Origin: Sanderia malayensis
Taxonomy: Eukaryota; Cnidaria; Scyphozoa; Semaeostomeae; Pelagiidae
Assembly (NCBI GenBank): GCA_013076295.1
Contig: RQOL01000413.1
Coordinates: 1-64,000 of the forward strand
Direction: 5' to 3'
DNA: 64,000 bases
The notes under the pieces were generated by a model. The model made no database searches and had not been told where the DNA came from. It saw only the letters and a list, made by a program, of their open reading frames with translations. The translations under genes and the position numbers were made by a program. Numbering within the stretch: the first letter of the stretch is position 1; the number at the start of each line of letters is the position of its first letter. Shown piece after piece: positions 33,823 through 46,675 of the stretch.

Positions 33823-36800
33823 CTAGCCGGGGGCACTCGCTACGCTCGCTTCCCGGAGCCCCCCAAGCAACAAAAGTTTAATGTGGTTGGCGCGCTTCGC
33901 GCGCTCCATTCGCTTCCGCTCATGCCCATACATACATACATACATACATACATACCTACATACATACATACCTACATACCTACATACCTACATACATACA
34001 TACATACATACATACATACATACCTACATGAGCCGGGTTCGGTCGCTTCGCTCCCTCCCCGGAGCCTGTCAAGTAAACACAGCTTAATCTAGTTGGCGCG
34101 CTTCGCGCGCTGCATTCGCTGCCGCTCATGCCCATACATAAATACATACATACATACATACATACATACATACCCTACGATACATACCCTACGATACATA
34201 CCCTACAATACATACCCAAGAATACATACCCTACAATACATACCCTACAATACATACCCTACAATACATACCCTACAATACATACCCTACAATACATACC
34301 ATACAATACATACCCGACAATACAAACCCTACAATACATACCCTACAATACATACCTTACAATACATACCCTACGATACATACCCTATGATACATACCTT
34401 ACAATACATACCTTACAATACATACCCTATAATACATACCCTACAATACATACCCTACAATACATACCTTACAATACATACCCTAGATAACATACCCTAC
34501 AATACATACCCTACAATACATACCCTACCATACATACCTTACAATAAATACCCTACAATACATACCTTACAATACATACCCTACAATACATACCCTACAA
34601 TACATACCCTACAATACATACCCTACAATTCATACCCTATAATACATACCTTACAATACATACCCTACAATACATACCTTACAATACATACCCTACAATA
34701 CATACCCTACAATACATACCCTACAATACATACCCTACAATACATACCCTATAATACATACCTTACAATACATACCCTACAATACATACCTTACAATACA
34801 TACCCTACAATACATACCCTACAATACATATCTTACAATACATACCCTACAATACATACCCTACCATACATACCCTACAATGCATACCCAACAATACATA
34901 CCCTACAATACAAACCCTACAATACATACCCTACAAAACATACCTTACGATACATACCTTACGATACATACCCTACAATACATACCTTACCATACATACC
35001 TTACGTTACATACCCTACGATACATACCCTACGATACATACCTTACAATACATACCTTACAATACATACCCTACAATACATACCCTACAATACATACCCT
35101 ACAATACATACCCTACAATACAAACCCTACAATACATACCATACAATACATACCCGACAATACAAACCCTACAATACATACCCTACAATACATACCTTAC
35201 AATACATACCCTACGATACATACCCTATGATACATACCTTACAATACATACCTTACAATACATACCCTACAATACATACCCTACAATACATACCCTACAA
35301 TACATACCTTACAATACATACCCTAGATAACATACCCTACAATACATACCCTACAATACATACCCTACCATACATACCTTACAATAAATACCCTACAATA
35401 CATACCTTACAATACATACCCTACAATACATACCCTACAATACATACCCTACAATACATACCTACATTCATACCCTATAATACATACCTTACAATACATA
35501 CCCTACAATACATACCTTACAATACATACCCTACAATACATACCCTACAATACATACCCTACAATACATACCCTGCAATACATACCCTATAATACATACC
35601 TTACAATACATACCCTACAATACATACCTTACAATACATACCCTACAATACATAGCCTACAATACATATCTTACAATACATACCCTACAATACATACCCT
35701 ACCATACATACCCTACAATGCATACCCTACAATACATACCCTACAATACAAACCCTACAATACATACCCTACAAAACATACCTTACGATACATACCTTAC
35801 GATACATACCCTACAATACATACCTTACCATACATACCTTACGTTACATACCCTACGATACATACCCTACGATACATACCTTACAATACATACCTTACAA
35901 TACATACCCTACCATACATAACTTACAATACATACCCTACAAAACATACCCTACAATACATACCCTACAATACATACCCTACAATACATACCCTACAATA
36001 CATACCCTACAATACATACCATACAATACATACCTGGCAATACAAACCCTACAATACATACCCTACAATACATACCTTACAATACATACCCTACGATACA
36101 TACCCTATGATACATACCTATACATACCTTACAATACATACCCTACAATACATACCCTACATAACATACCCTACAATACAAACCCTAAAATACATACCCT
36201 ACAATACATACCCTACCATACATACCCTACAATACACACGACGCCACATTTCTAAAGAAAGTAAAGGTGGGAGGTCGAATTTTCTTCCCTGCCATGCGAC
36301 CGCCCGCGCCCACGCTGCCCCCTGAAAGCCGCTTCCAAAAGTTGATAGCTTCAGTGTGAAGTTTGAAGAAAAAAGTTGCCTTCAAAAATTTAATCAATCC
36401 TGGAAAATTTAAACTCAATCTCTAATAAAAAGTATATCAAACTGTAGCTAAGAAAACAGCGAATCCGATAAATATATTCACATTTCTTAACAGTGTTGTT
36501 GTGAATTTTAAGAGAGTATTTAGTGCAGCCCAACACAAAAGTGGTGAAAAAATTTATTCATCAGCCTTTAAAAACACAAAATTTCCCCTAACTTGGTCAA
36601 AATTTGTCCATTTTAACTCAAATTACACCAACAGGGAACTGATACCTTGGCGAATAAGTATCGAAAGTACTTGGGTGCATTTGAAATGCTTTTCACAATT
36701 TTAGTTGCACATTTTTGATGTCCAAGACATGATTTTGTTGATCAAAAATAGCCCTGAAATCAAATCCGTGAAAAAAATAGCATTTAAAACACGATACACC

Positions 36801-37694
36801 AACTTTCAAATTAAATTAACGGGGCCAATTTTTGTCCTACACACCCCACGAAAATATCAACATGAAGCTAATAGCTTGGCGAACATTGATCGAAAGTATT
36901 TGGGTGAAAAAAACAAAGTTTTGGCAGGTTAAAAATTAATTATCTCAAATGCAAAACACACGCGTGTTGCTTGAAAATTTCGTGTTTTTCAGCAAAATCC
37001 AAACTCGGCTAAAACTGTCCAAAAACAGAGGAAAATCAAGAAAACAAAAAAAACAAAGCCATATAACTTTAGTTCTTGTGTAAATAAACAGTTATCGAAA
37101 GTTTAAATGGAGAAATCGGCCCAGAACGACCCGAGAAAATCAAAATTGTCTTCGTGTTTTGGTTAGGCCCTCGAGCCGAATAAAAAACGTGAGGTTAAAC
37201 AAAACAAAACTCGTGCTAATTTCAGCCAAAAACAATCAAATAAAAGAAATACCTTGAAATAATTGTTCACCAATTGTCTCCACAGGTCTTGACAACAATT
37301 GACACGTCTTTACAATTGATTTCCGGCACGTGTTCACGTTTAAACCCGAGCAACTTGCCGCCCGTTCAACTAAAAAAACACGTGCTTCTCCCTGCTGGTT
37401 TTGCATCTCATTAACTCCCTCCTCGGAACTTTCTAGAAGGTCGGAACACAAAATGGGCCATAACTCCCGAACCGCTGGGGTTAGAAATTAGCGGAAAGCT
37501 TTACTGTGATCAGAGCAATGCAGCAATCATTTCTTTACCCATTTCCACCCTTATTGACCCCAGGAAAAAAGCCTTTTTGATCACAACGAAATTCCTTTGA
37601 TCCCATTGTTTGGTCGAAGGTCGATTGTTCAAAAGACAATGGGCATTGTTCACAGTCGGCGGGTCACGTGTGATCGTAGAATAGTATATATAGA
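33823..37694 (-). mobile_element. Non-autonomous Helitron U7, expanded array
   Basis: 5' end TCTATATATACTATTCTACG at 37694, 3' CTAG at 33826-33823. Heat-shock core 37426-37438. The 5' region extends to 36240, the array is unusually long (36238-34170) and two modules lie at 34133-34027 and 33927-33823. The 499-codon frame across the array is a repeat artefact. Confidence 0.92.
34170..36238 (-). repeat. U7 14-bp array with 840-bp higher-order repeat
   Basis: About 2.07 kb of the 14-bp unit. The stretch from about 34290 to 34620 recurs almost base for base 840 bases later (60 x 14), for example the irregular CATACCCGACAATACAAACC near 34310 and 35150, and CCCTAGATAACATACC near 34481 and 35321. 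A third, partial match lies about 880 bases further on near 36030. Confidence 0.9.
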
Positions 37695-38579
37695 CTAGCC
37701 GGGGCGCTCGCGTTCGCTCGCTTCCCGGAGGGGGGCAAGTGGAAAAAACTTAATGTGGTTGGCGCACTTCGTGCGCTGCATTCGCTATGCTCAGGCCTCT
37801 TTGAACCCCACGTACAATAGGTTAGCTCGCTGCGCTCGCCTGTGGTTGGCGCACTTCGTGCGCTGCATTCGCTAACGCTCATGCCTCTTTGAACCCCACG
37901 TACAATAGGTTAGCTCGCTGCGCTCACCTGTGGTTGGCGCACTTCGTGCGCTGCATTCGCTGACGCTCATGCCTCTTTGAACCCCACGTACAATGGGTTT
38001 CGCTGCGCTCGCCTGTTGTTGGCGCACTTCGTGCGCTGCATTCGCTAACGCTCATGCCCCTTCACCCCACTTACAATGGGTTAGCTCGCTACGCTCGCCT
38101 GATAATCCCTTATCAAAATTTGTTGATTAAAACTTTGGGCTTGTTTACATTAGGCCTACCACGTGGGTCGGGCAAAAAGAGCCAATCAACTTGCAGCAAA
38201 AAGCGAAACGCGTCCACGTGAACAGCGAACGCTTTGTTCGAATTTGGAGTTCGCGACGCGAATTTGGAATTTTCGCCACCGTTAAACTGTAGTTTTTTCG
38301 TGATAGCACAATTAGCAGAATAATTAATGGAATAACTGAAAAATTCGGGAGAAAATCGAAAACAAAAATCCCATTACTTTTGTCTACTCAGTAAACAGCG
38401 CTTTCCATGCAAATCGCAACGCCAATACCCCATAAACAGAAAAGTTTTTGTGATTACACACGGTTCGCCGTTTCGGCCCATTGTTTTTTGGGCGTTCGAC
38501 CTATTGTTTCGGGTCGAATCCATTGTTTTTGGCAAGGAAAGTGCGTCGTCACGTGACTCCGCAGAATATATATATTAGA
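37695..38579 (-). mobile_element. Short divergent Helitron U8 (885 bp)
   Basis: 5' end TCTAATATATATATTCTGCGG at 38579, 3' CTAG at 37698-37695. The 5' half (38579-38100) keeps the CACGTG box and ACAATGG/ACAATAGG motifs but is otherwise unlike the other units. I do not see the heat-shock core. There is no 14-bp array. The 3' half is a tandem of GC-rich modules of about 88 bp (see repeat entry). Confidence 0.75.
37740..38100 (-). repeat. U8 tandem of about 88-bp GC-rich modules
   Basis: GGTTGGCGCACTTCGTGCGC recurs with its flank near 37757, 37843, 37932 and (as GTTGGCG...) 38018, that is every 86-89 bases. Spacers read CCCCACGTACAATAGGTTAG with AGCTCGCTGCGCTCGCC. This differs from the usual modules, which are separated by TATG repeats. 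Confidence 0.88.
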
Positions 38580-41231
38580 TAGCAGGGGGCACTCGCTTCG
38601 CTCGCTTCCCGGAGCCCCCCAAGCAACAAAAGCTTAATGTGGTTGGCGCGCTTCGCGCGCTGCATTCGCTCCCGCTCATGCCCCTTTCAACCCCACGTAC
38701 AATGGGTTAGCTCGCTGCGCTCGCCTGTGGTTGGCGCACTTCGTGCGCTGCATTCGCTTACGCTCATGCCCTTTTCAACTCTACATACAATGGGTTAGCT
38801 CGCTACGCTCGCCTGTGGTTGGCGCACTTCGTGCGCTGCATTCGCTTATGCTCATGCCCATACATACATACATACATACATACATACATACATACATACC
38901 TACCTACATACATACATACATACATACATACATACATACATACATACATACATACATACATACATACATACATACATACATACATACAAACATGGGCCGG
39001 GTTCGGTCGCTTCGCTCCCTCCCCGGAGCCAGTCAAATAGACAAAGCTTAATCTGGTTGGCGCGCTTCGCGCGCTGCATTCGCTGCCGCTCATGCCCATA
39101 CATACATACATACATACATACATACATACCCTACAATACATACCCTACATACATACCCTACAATACATACCCTACAATACATACCCTACAATACATACCC
39201 TACAATACATACCTACAATACATACCCTACAATACATACCCTATATACAACCCTACAATACATACCCTACAATACATACCCTACAATACATACCCTACAA
39301 TACATACCTACAATACATACCCTACAATACATACCCTACAATACATACCCTACAATACATACCCTACATACATACCCTACAATACATACCCTACATACAT
39401 ACCCTACAATACATACCCTACAAATACCCTACATACATACCCTACAATACATACCCTACAATACATACCCTACAATACATACCCTACAATACATACCCTA
39501 CATAACATACCCTACTATACATACCCTACAATACATACCTACAATACATACCCTACAATACATACCATACAATACATACCCTACAATACAACCCTACAAT
39601 ACATACCCTACAATACATACCCTACAACACATACCCTACAATACATACCCTATATACATACCTACAATACATACCCTACAATACATACCCTACAATACAT
39701 ACCCTACAATACATACCTTACAATACATACCCTACAATACATACCCTACAATACATACCCTACAATGCATACCCTACAATACACACGACGCCACATTTCT
39801 AAAGAAAGTAAAGGTGGGAGGTCGAATCTTCCCCCTGCCACGACCCCGCCGCGCCCACGCTGCCCCCTGAAAGCCGCTTCCGAAAGTTGATAGCTTCAGT
39901 GTGAGTTTGAAGAAAAAAGTTGCCTTCAAAATTTAATCAATCCTGGAAAATTTAAACTCAATCTGTAATAAAATATATCAACTGTAGCTAAGGAAACAGC
40001 GAATCCGATAAAATATTCACTTTCTTAACAGTGTTGTTTTGAAATTTAAGGGAGTATTTAGTGGAGCCCAACAACAAAGCCGTGAAAAAATTTATTCATC
40101 AGCCAACTTTAAAAACACAAAATTCCCCTAACTTGGTCAAAATTTGTCCATTTGAACTCAAATTACACCAGCATGAAGCAAATACCTTGGCAATAAATAT
40201 CGAAAATATTTGGGTGCATATGAAAAGCTTTTTCGCAATTTTAGTTGTACATTTTTGAAGTCAAGACATGATTTTCTTTCATCAAAAATAGCCGTGAATC
40301 AAACCCGTGAAAAAATAGCATTTAAAACACGATTCACCAACTTTCAAATTGAATTAACGTGGCCAATTTTTGTCCTACAGAACCCACGAAATATCAAAAT
40401 GAAGCTAATAGCTTGGCGAACATTAATCAAAAGTATTTGGGTGAAAAAAACAAAGTTTTGGCAGGTTAAAATTTAATTTTCGCAAATGCAAAACACACGC
40501 GTGTTGCGTGAAAATTTCGTGTTTTCCAGCAAAACCCAATCTCGGCTAAAACTGTCCAAAAACAGAGGAAAATCAACAAAACAAAAAAACAAAGCCATAT
40601 AACTTTAGTTCTCGTGTAAATAACAGTTATCGAAAGTTTAAATGGAGAAAATCGGCCCAGAACGACCCGAGAAAATCAAAATTGTCTTCGTGTTTTGGTT
40701 AGGCCCTCGAGCCGAAAGAAAAACGTGAGGTGAAACAAAACAAAACTCGTGCTATTTAAAGCCAAAAACAATTGAATAAAGGAAATACCTTGAAATAATT
40801 GTTCACCAATTGTCTCCACAGGTCCTGACAACAATTGACACGTCTTTACAATTGATTTCCGGCACGTATTCGTGGTTAAATCCGAGCAAGTTGCCGCCCG
40901 TTCAACTAAAAAAACACGTGTTTCTCCTTGCTCGTTTTGCATCTCATTAACTCCATCCTCGGAAGTTTCTAGAAAGTCGGAACACAAAATGGGCCATAAC
41001 TCCCGAACCGTTTGGAGTAGAAATTAGCGGAAAGCTTTACTGTGATCAGCGCAATGCGGCGATCATTTTGATACCAATTTGCACCCTTATTGACCCCCAG
41101 GAAAAAAGCCTTTTTGATCACAACGAAATTCCTTTGATCCCATTGTTTGGTCGAACGTCGATTGTTCAAAAGACAATGGGCATTGTTCACAGTCGGCGGG
41201 TCACGTGTGATCGTAGAATAGTATATATAGA
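38580..41231 (-). mobile_element. Non-autonomous Helitron U9
   Basis: 5' end TCTATATATACTATTCTACG at 41231. The 3' end is degenerate: it reads CCCCCTGCTA immediately before TCTAATATA of U8, so CTAG has been reduced to CTA. Heat-shock core 40962-40974. Array 39784-39127. The 3' modules (39097 down to 38580) combine TATG-separated and U8-type 88-bp modules. Many single-base losses relative to sister units occur between about 39830 and 40400. Confidence 0.88.
38855..39784 (-). repeat. U9 minisatellite, module and TATG run
   Basis: 14-bp array 39127-39784 with several 13- and 10-bp variants, a GC-rich module at 38993-39097, and a TATG run at 38855-38992. Confidence 0.93.
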
Positions 41232-41351
41232 CTAGCCGGGGGCCCGGTCGCTACGCTCCCTCCCCGGAGTCCATCAAGCTCAAAAAGCTTAATGTGGTTG
41301 GCGCGCTTCGCGCGCTGCATTCGCTCACGCTCATGCCCATACATACATACA

Positions 41352-41385
<34 letters not shown>

Positions 41386-44300
41386 CATACATACCCTACA
41401 TACATACATACATACATACATACATACATACATACATACATACATACATACATACATACATACATGAGCCGGGTTCGGTCGCTTCGCTCCCTCCCCGGAG
41501 CCCGTCAAGTAAACAAAGCTGAATCTGGTTGGCGTGCTTCGCGCGCTGCATTCGCTGCTGCTCATGCCCATACATACATACATACATACATACATACCCT
41601 ACAATACTTACCCTACAATACATACCCTACATAACATACCCTACAATACATACCCTACAATACATACCCTACAATACATACCCTACAATACATACCCTAA
41701 AAATACATACCCTACGATACATACCTTGCAATACATACCTACGATACATACCCTACAATACATACCCTACAATACATACCTTACAATACATAACCTACAC
41801 TACATACCCTACAATACATACCCTACAACACATACCCTACATAACATACCCTACAATACATACCCTACAATACATACCCTACAATACATACCCTACATAC
41901 ATACCCTACAATACATACCTTACAATACATACCCTACAATACATACCCTACAATACATACCCTATAATAAATAACCTACGTACATACCCTACAATACATA
42001 CCCTACAATACATACCCTACATACATACCCTACAAACATACCCTACATAATACATACCCTACAATACATACCCTACAATACATACCCTACAATACATACC
42101 TACAATACATACCCTACAATACATACCTACAATACATACCCTACAATACTACCCTACAATACATACCTAATAATACCCTACAATAAATACCTACAATACA
42201 TACCCTACAACAATACCCTACATAACATACCCTACAATACATACCCTACAATACATACCCTACAATACATACCCTATAATACATACCTACGTACATACCC
42301 TACATACATACCCTACAATACATACCCTACAATACATACCCTACAATACATACCCTACAATACATACCCTAGAATACATACCCTAGAATACATACCTTAC
42401 AATACATACCCTACAATACATACCCTACAATACATACCTACAATACATACCCTACAATACATACCCTACAATAAATACCCTACAATACATACCCTACAAT
42501 ACATACCCTACAATACATACCCTACAATACATACCCTACAATACATACCCTACAATACATACCCTACAATACATACCCTACAATACATACCCTACAATAC
42601 ATACCCTACATACCCTACAATACATACCTTACAATACATATCCTACAATAAATTTCCTACAATACATACCCTACCATAAATACCCAACCATACATACCCT
42701 AAAATACATACCTTACAATACATACCCTACAATAGATACCCTACAATACATACCCTACAATACATACCCTACATAACATACCCTACAATACATACCCTAC
42801 AATACATACCCTACAATACATCCCCTACAATACATACTCTAAAATACATACCCTAAAATACATACCCTACAATACATACCCTAAAATACAAACCCTAAAA
42901 TACATACCCTACAATACATACCCTACAATACATACCCTACAATACATACCCTACAATACAAACCCTACAATACATACCCTACAATACATACCCTACGATA
43001 CATACCCTACAATACATACCCTAAAATACATACCCTACAATACATACCCTACAATACATACCCTACTATACATACCCTACAATACATACCCTACAATACA
43101 TACCCTACATAACATACCCTACAATACATACCCTACATAACATACCCTACAATACATACCCTACATAACATACCCTACTTCACATACCCTACAATACATA
43201 CCCTACAATACATACCCTACAATACATACCCTACAATACATACCCTACAATAAATACCTTACAATACATACCCTACAAACATACCCTACAATACATTCCC
43301 TACAATACATACCCTACAATACATACCCTACAATACATACCTTACAATACATATCCTACAATAAATTTCCTACAATACATACCCTACCATAAATACCCAA
43401 CCATACATACCCTAAAATACATACCCTACAATACATACCCTACAATACTTACCCTACAATACATACCCTACAATACATACCTACCATACTTCTCCCTGGC
43501 AAGCGACCACCCAGCGCCCACCCTGCCGCCCCCCTAAAAGCCGTTTCTTTTGAAAGTGTAAAAATGATTTCGTCAAGGTACTTTAAAAACACTAAAACTT
43601 TCAAATTAAATTAACGTGGCGAATTTTCGTCCTACAGAACCCATGAAAATATCAAAATGAAGCTAATAGCTTGGCGAACATATATCGAAAGTATTTGGGT
43701 GAAAAAAACAAAGTTTTGGCAGGTTAAAAATTAATTTTTGCAAATGCAAAACACACGCGTGTTGCTTGAAAATTTCGTGTTTTCCAGCAAAACCCAAACT
43801 CGGCTAAAACTGTCCAAAAACAGAGGAAAATCAACAAAACAAAAAAAACAAAGCCAGATAACTTTAGTTCTTGTGTAAATAAACAGTTATCGAAAGTTTA
43901 AATGGAGAAAATCGGCCTAGAACGACCCGAGAAAATCAAAATTGTCTTCCTGTTTTGGTTAGGCCCTCGAGCCGAAAGAAAAACGTGAGGTTAAACAAAA
44001 CAAAACTCGTGCTATTTTCAGCCAAAAACAATGAAATAAAAGAAATACCTTGAAATAATTGTCCACACTTTGTCTCCACAGGTCCTGAGAACAATTGACA
44101 TGTCTTTACAATTGATTTCCGGCACGTATTCACGTTTAAATCTGAGCAACTTGCCGCCCGTTCAACTAAAAAAACACGTGCTTCTCCCTGCTCGTTTTGC
44201 ATCTCATTAACTCGGTCCTCGGAACTTTCTAGAAAGTCGGAACACAAAATGGGCCATAACTCCCGAACCGCTTGGAGTAGAAATTAGCCACATACTTTAC

Positions 44301-44513
44301 TGTCATCAGCACAATGCAGCGATCATTTTGATACCAATTTGCACCCTTATTGACCCCCAGGAAAAAAGCCTTTTTGATTACAACGAAGTCCCTTTGATCC
44401 CATTGTTTGGTAGAACGTCGATTGTTCAAAAGACAATGGTCATTGTTCAGCAAACAATAGCTCATTGTTCAGAGTCGGCGGGTCACGTGTGATCACATTT
44501 TATTATATATAGA
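41232..44513 (-). mobile_element. Non-autonomous Helitron U10
   Basis: 5' end TCTATATATAATAAAATGTG at 44513, resembling U5 and copy A; 3' CTAG at 41235-41232. Heat-shock core 44222-44234. The 5' region is the short type (44513 to about 43490), as in U2. Long array 43490-41595, then two modules (41569-41463 and 41339-41232) with a TATG run between them. Confidence 0.92.
41340..43490 (-). repeat. U10 minisatellite (about 1.9 kb), module and TATG run
   Basis: 14-bp array from 41595 to 43490 with frequent CATAACATACC variants. The segment around 42610-42690 (TCCTACAATAAATTTCC, then CATAAATACCCAACC) recurs near 43350-43410, a second case of higher-order duplication. TATG run 41340-41462. Confidence 0.93.
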
Positions 44514-44620
44514 CTAGCCAGGGGCCCGGTCGCTACGCTCCCTCCCCGGAGCCCCCCAAGCAACAAAAGTTTAATGTGGTTGGCGCGCTTCGCGCGCTGC
44601 ATTCGCTCCCGCCCATGCCC

Positions 44621-44651
<31 letters not shown>

Positions 44652-46675
44652 CATACATACATACATACATACATACATACATACATACATACATACCCTA
44701 CATACATACATACATACATACATACATACATACATACATCCATGGGCCGGGTTCGGTCGCTTCGCTCCCTCCCTGGAGCCCGTCAAGTAGACAAAGCTTA
44801 ATCTGGTTGGCGCGCTTCGCGCGCTGCATTGGCTGCCGCTCATGCCGATAAATACATACATACCCTACAATAAATACCCTACCATACATACCCTACAATA
44901 CATACCCTACAATATATACCCTACAATACATACCCTACATAACATACCCTACAATACATACCCTATATACATACCCTACAATACATACCCTACAATACAT
45001 ACCCTACAATGCATACCCTACAATGAATACCCTACGATACATACCTTACCATACATACCTTACAATACATACCCTACAATACATACCTTACAATACATAC
45101 CCTACAATAAATACCCTACAATACATACTCTACAATACATACCCTACATACATACCCTACAATACATACCTTTCGATACATACCCTACAATACATACCCT
45201 ACATAAATACCCTACAATACATACCTTACGATACATACCCTACAATACAAACCCTACAATACATACCCTACAATACATACCCTAAAATACATACCCTACA
45301 ATACATACCCTACAATACATACCCTACATAACATACCCTACAATACATACCCTATATACATACCCTACAATACATACCCTACAATACATACCCTACAATA
45401 CATACCCTACAATACATACCCTACAATGAATACCCTACGATACATACCTTACAATACATACCTTACAATACATACCCTACAATACATACCTTACAATACA
45501 TACCCTACAATAAATACCCTACAATACATACCCTACAATACATAACCTACATACATACCCTACAATACATACCTTACGATACATACCCTACAATACAAAC
45601 CCTACAATACATACCCTACAATACATACCCTAAAATACATACCCTACAATGAATACCTATAGTAGGCTTTTCCCAAATTTAGTTGGGTATTTTTGGAGTC
45701 CAAGGCATGATTTTCTTCATCAAAAATAGCCCTGAAATCAAACCCGTGCAAAAAATAGCAATTTAAACACGATTCACCAACTCTCAAATTCAATTAGCGT
45801 GGCCAATTTTTGTCCTACACACCCCACGAAAATATCAACATGAAGCTAATAGCTTGGCGAACATTTATCGAAAGTATTTGGGTGAAAAAAACAAAGTTGT
45901 GGCAGGTTAAAATTTATTTTTCGCGAATGCAAAACACACGCGTGTTGCTTGAAAATTTCGTGTTTTCCAGCAAAATCCAAACTGGGCCAAAACTGTCCAA
46001 AAACAGAGAAAAATAAACAAAACAAAAAAAACAAAGCCATATAACTTTAGTTCTTGTGTAAATAAACAGTTATCGAAAGTTTAAATGGAGAAAATCGGCC
46101 CAGAACGACCCGAGAAAATCACAATTGTCTTCGTGTTTTGGTTAGGCCCTCGAGCCGAAAGAAAAACGTGAGGTTAAACAAAACAAAACTCGTGCTATTT
46201 AAAGCAAAAAACAATTGAATAAAGGAAATACCTTGAAATAATTGTCCACACATTGTCTCCACAGGTCTTGACAACAATTGACACGTCTTTACAATTGATT
46301 TCCGGCAGGTATTCACGTTTAAACCCGAGCAACTTGCCGCCCGTTCAACTAAAAAAACACGTGCTTCTCCTTGCTCGTTTTGCATCTCATTAACTCGGTC
46401 CTCGGAACTTTCTAGAAAGTCGGAACACAAAATGGGCCATAACTCCCGAACCGTTTGGAGTAGAAATTAGCCACATACTTTACTGTGATCAGCACAATGC
46501 AGCGATCATTTTGATACAAATTTGAACCCTTATTCGCACCCCACAAAAAAGCCTTTGTGTTCACAACGAAATTCCTTTGATCCCATTGTTTGGTCGAACG
46601 TCTATTGTTCGACAGACAATGGAGCATTGTTTGGCGGGTTGGGGTCACGTGTCGACGTAGATTATATATATTAGA
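44514..46675 (-). mobile_element. Non-autonomous Helitron U11
   Basis: 5' end TCTAATATATATAATCTACG at 46675, 3' CTAG at 44517-44514. Heat-shock core 46405-46417. The 5' region ends abruptly at about 45663, where array sequence joins an internal position of the usual 5' region (CTATAGTAGGCTTTTCCCAA), so its 3' part is deleted. Array 45662-44858, modules 44847-44741 and 44619-44514. Confidence 0.9.
44620..45662 (-). repeat. U11 minisatellite, module and TATG run
   Basis: 14-bp array 44858-45662, module 44741-44847, TATG run 44620-44740. The array contains an internal repeat: the run around 44940-45260 recurs around 45320-45620 (CCCTACAATGAATACCCTACG occurs in both). Confidence 0.93.

Noticed and set aside
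34093..35592. A 499-codon frame (repeating Tyr-Ile-Pro-Tyr-Asn-Thr) and similar long frames across the arrays
   Set aside because: They lie entirely in the 14-bp minisatellite. A stop-free unit whose length is not a multiple of three keeps all three frames open and gives a 14-residue period. There is no splice or start context.
37740..38100. CRISPR-like appearance of regularly spaced palindromic repeats
   Set aside because: Spacers are similar to one another, there are no cas genes, and the setting is eukaryotic. These are tandem Helitron 3' modules.
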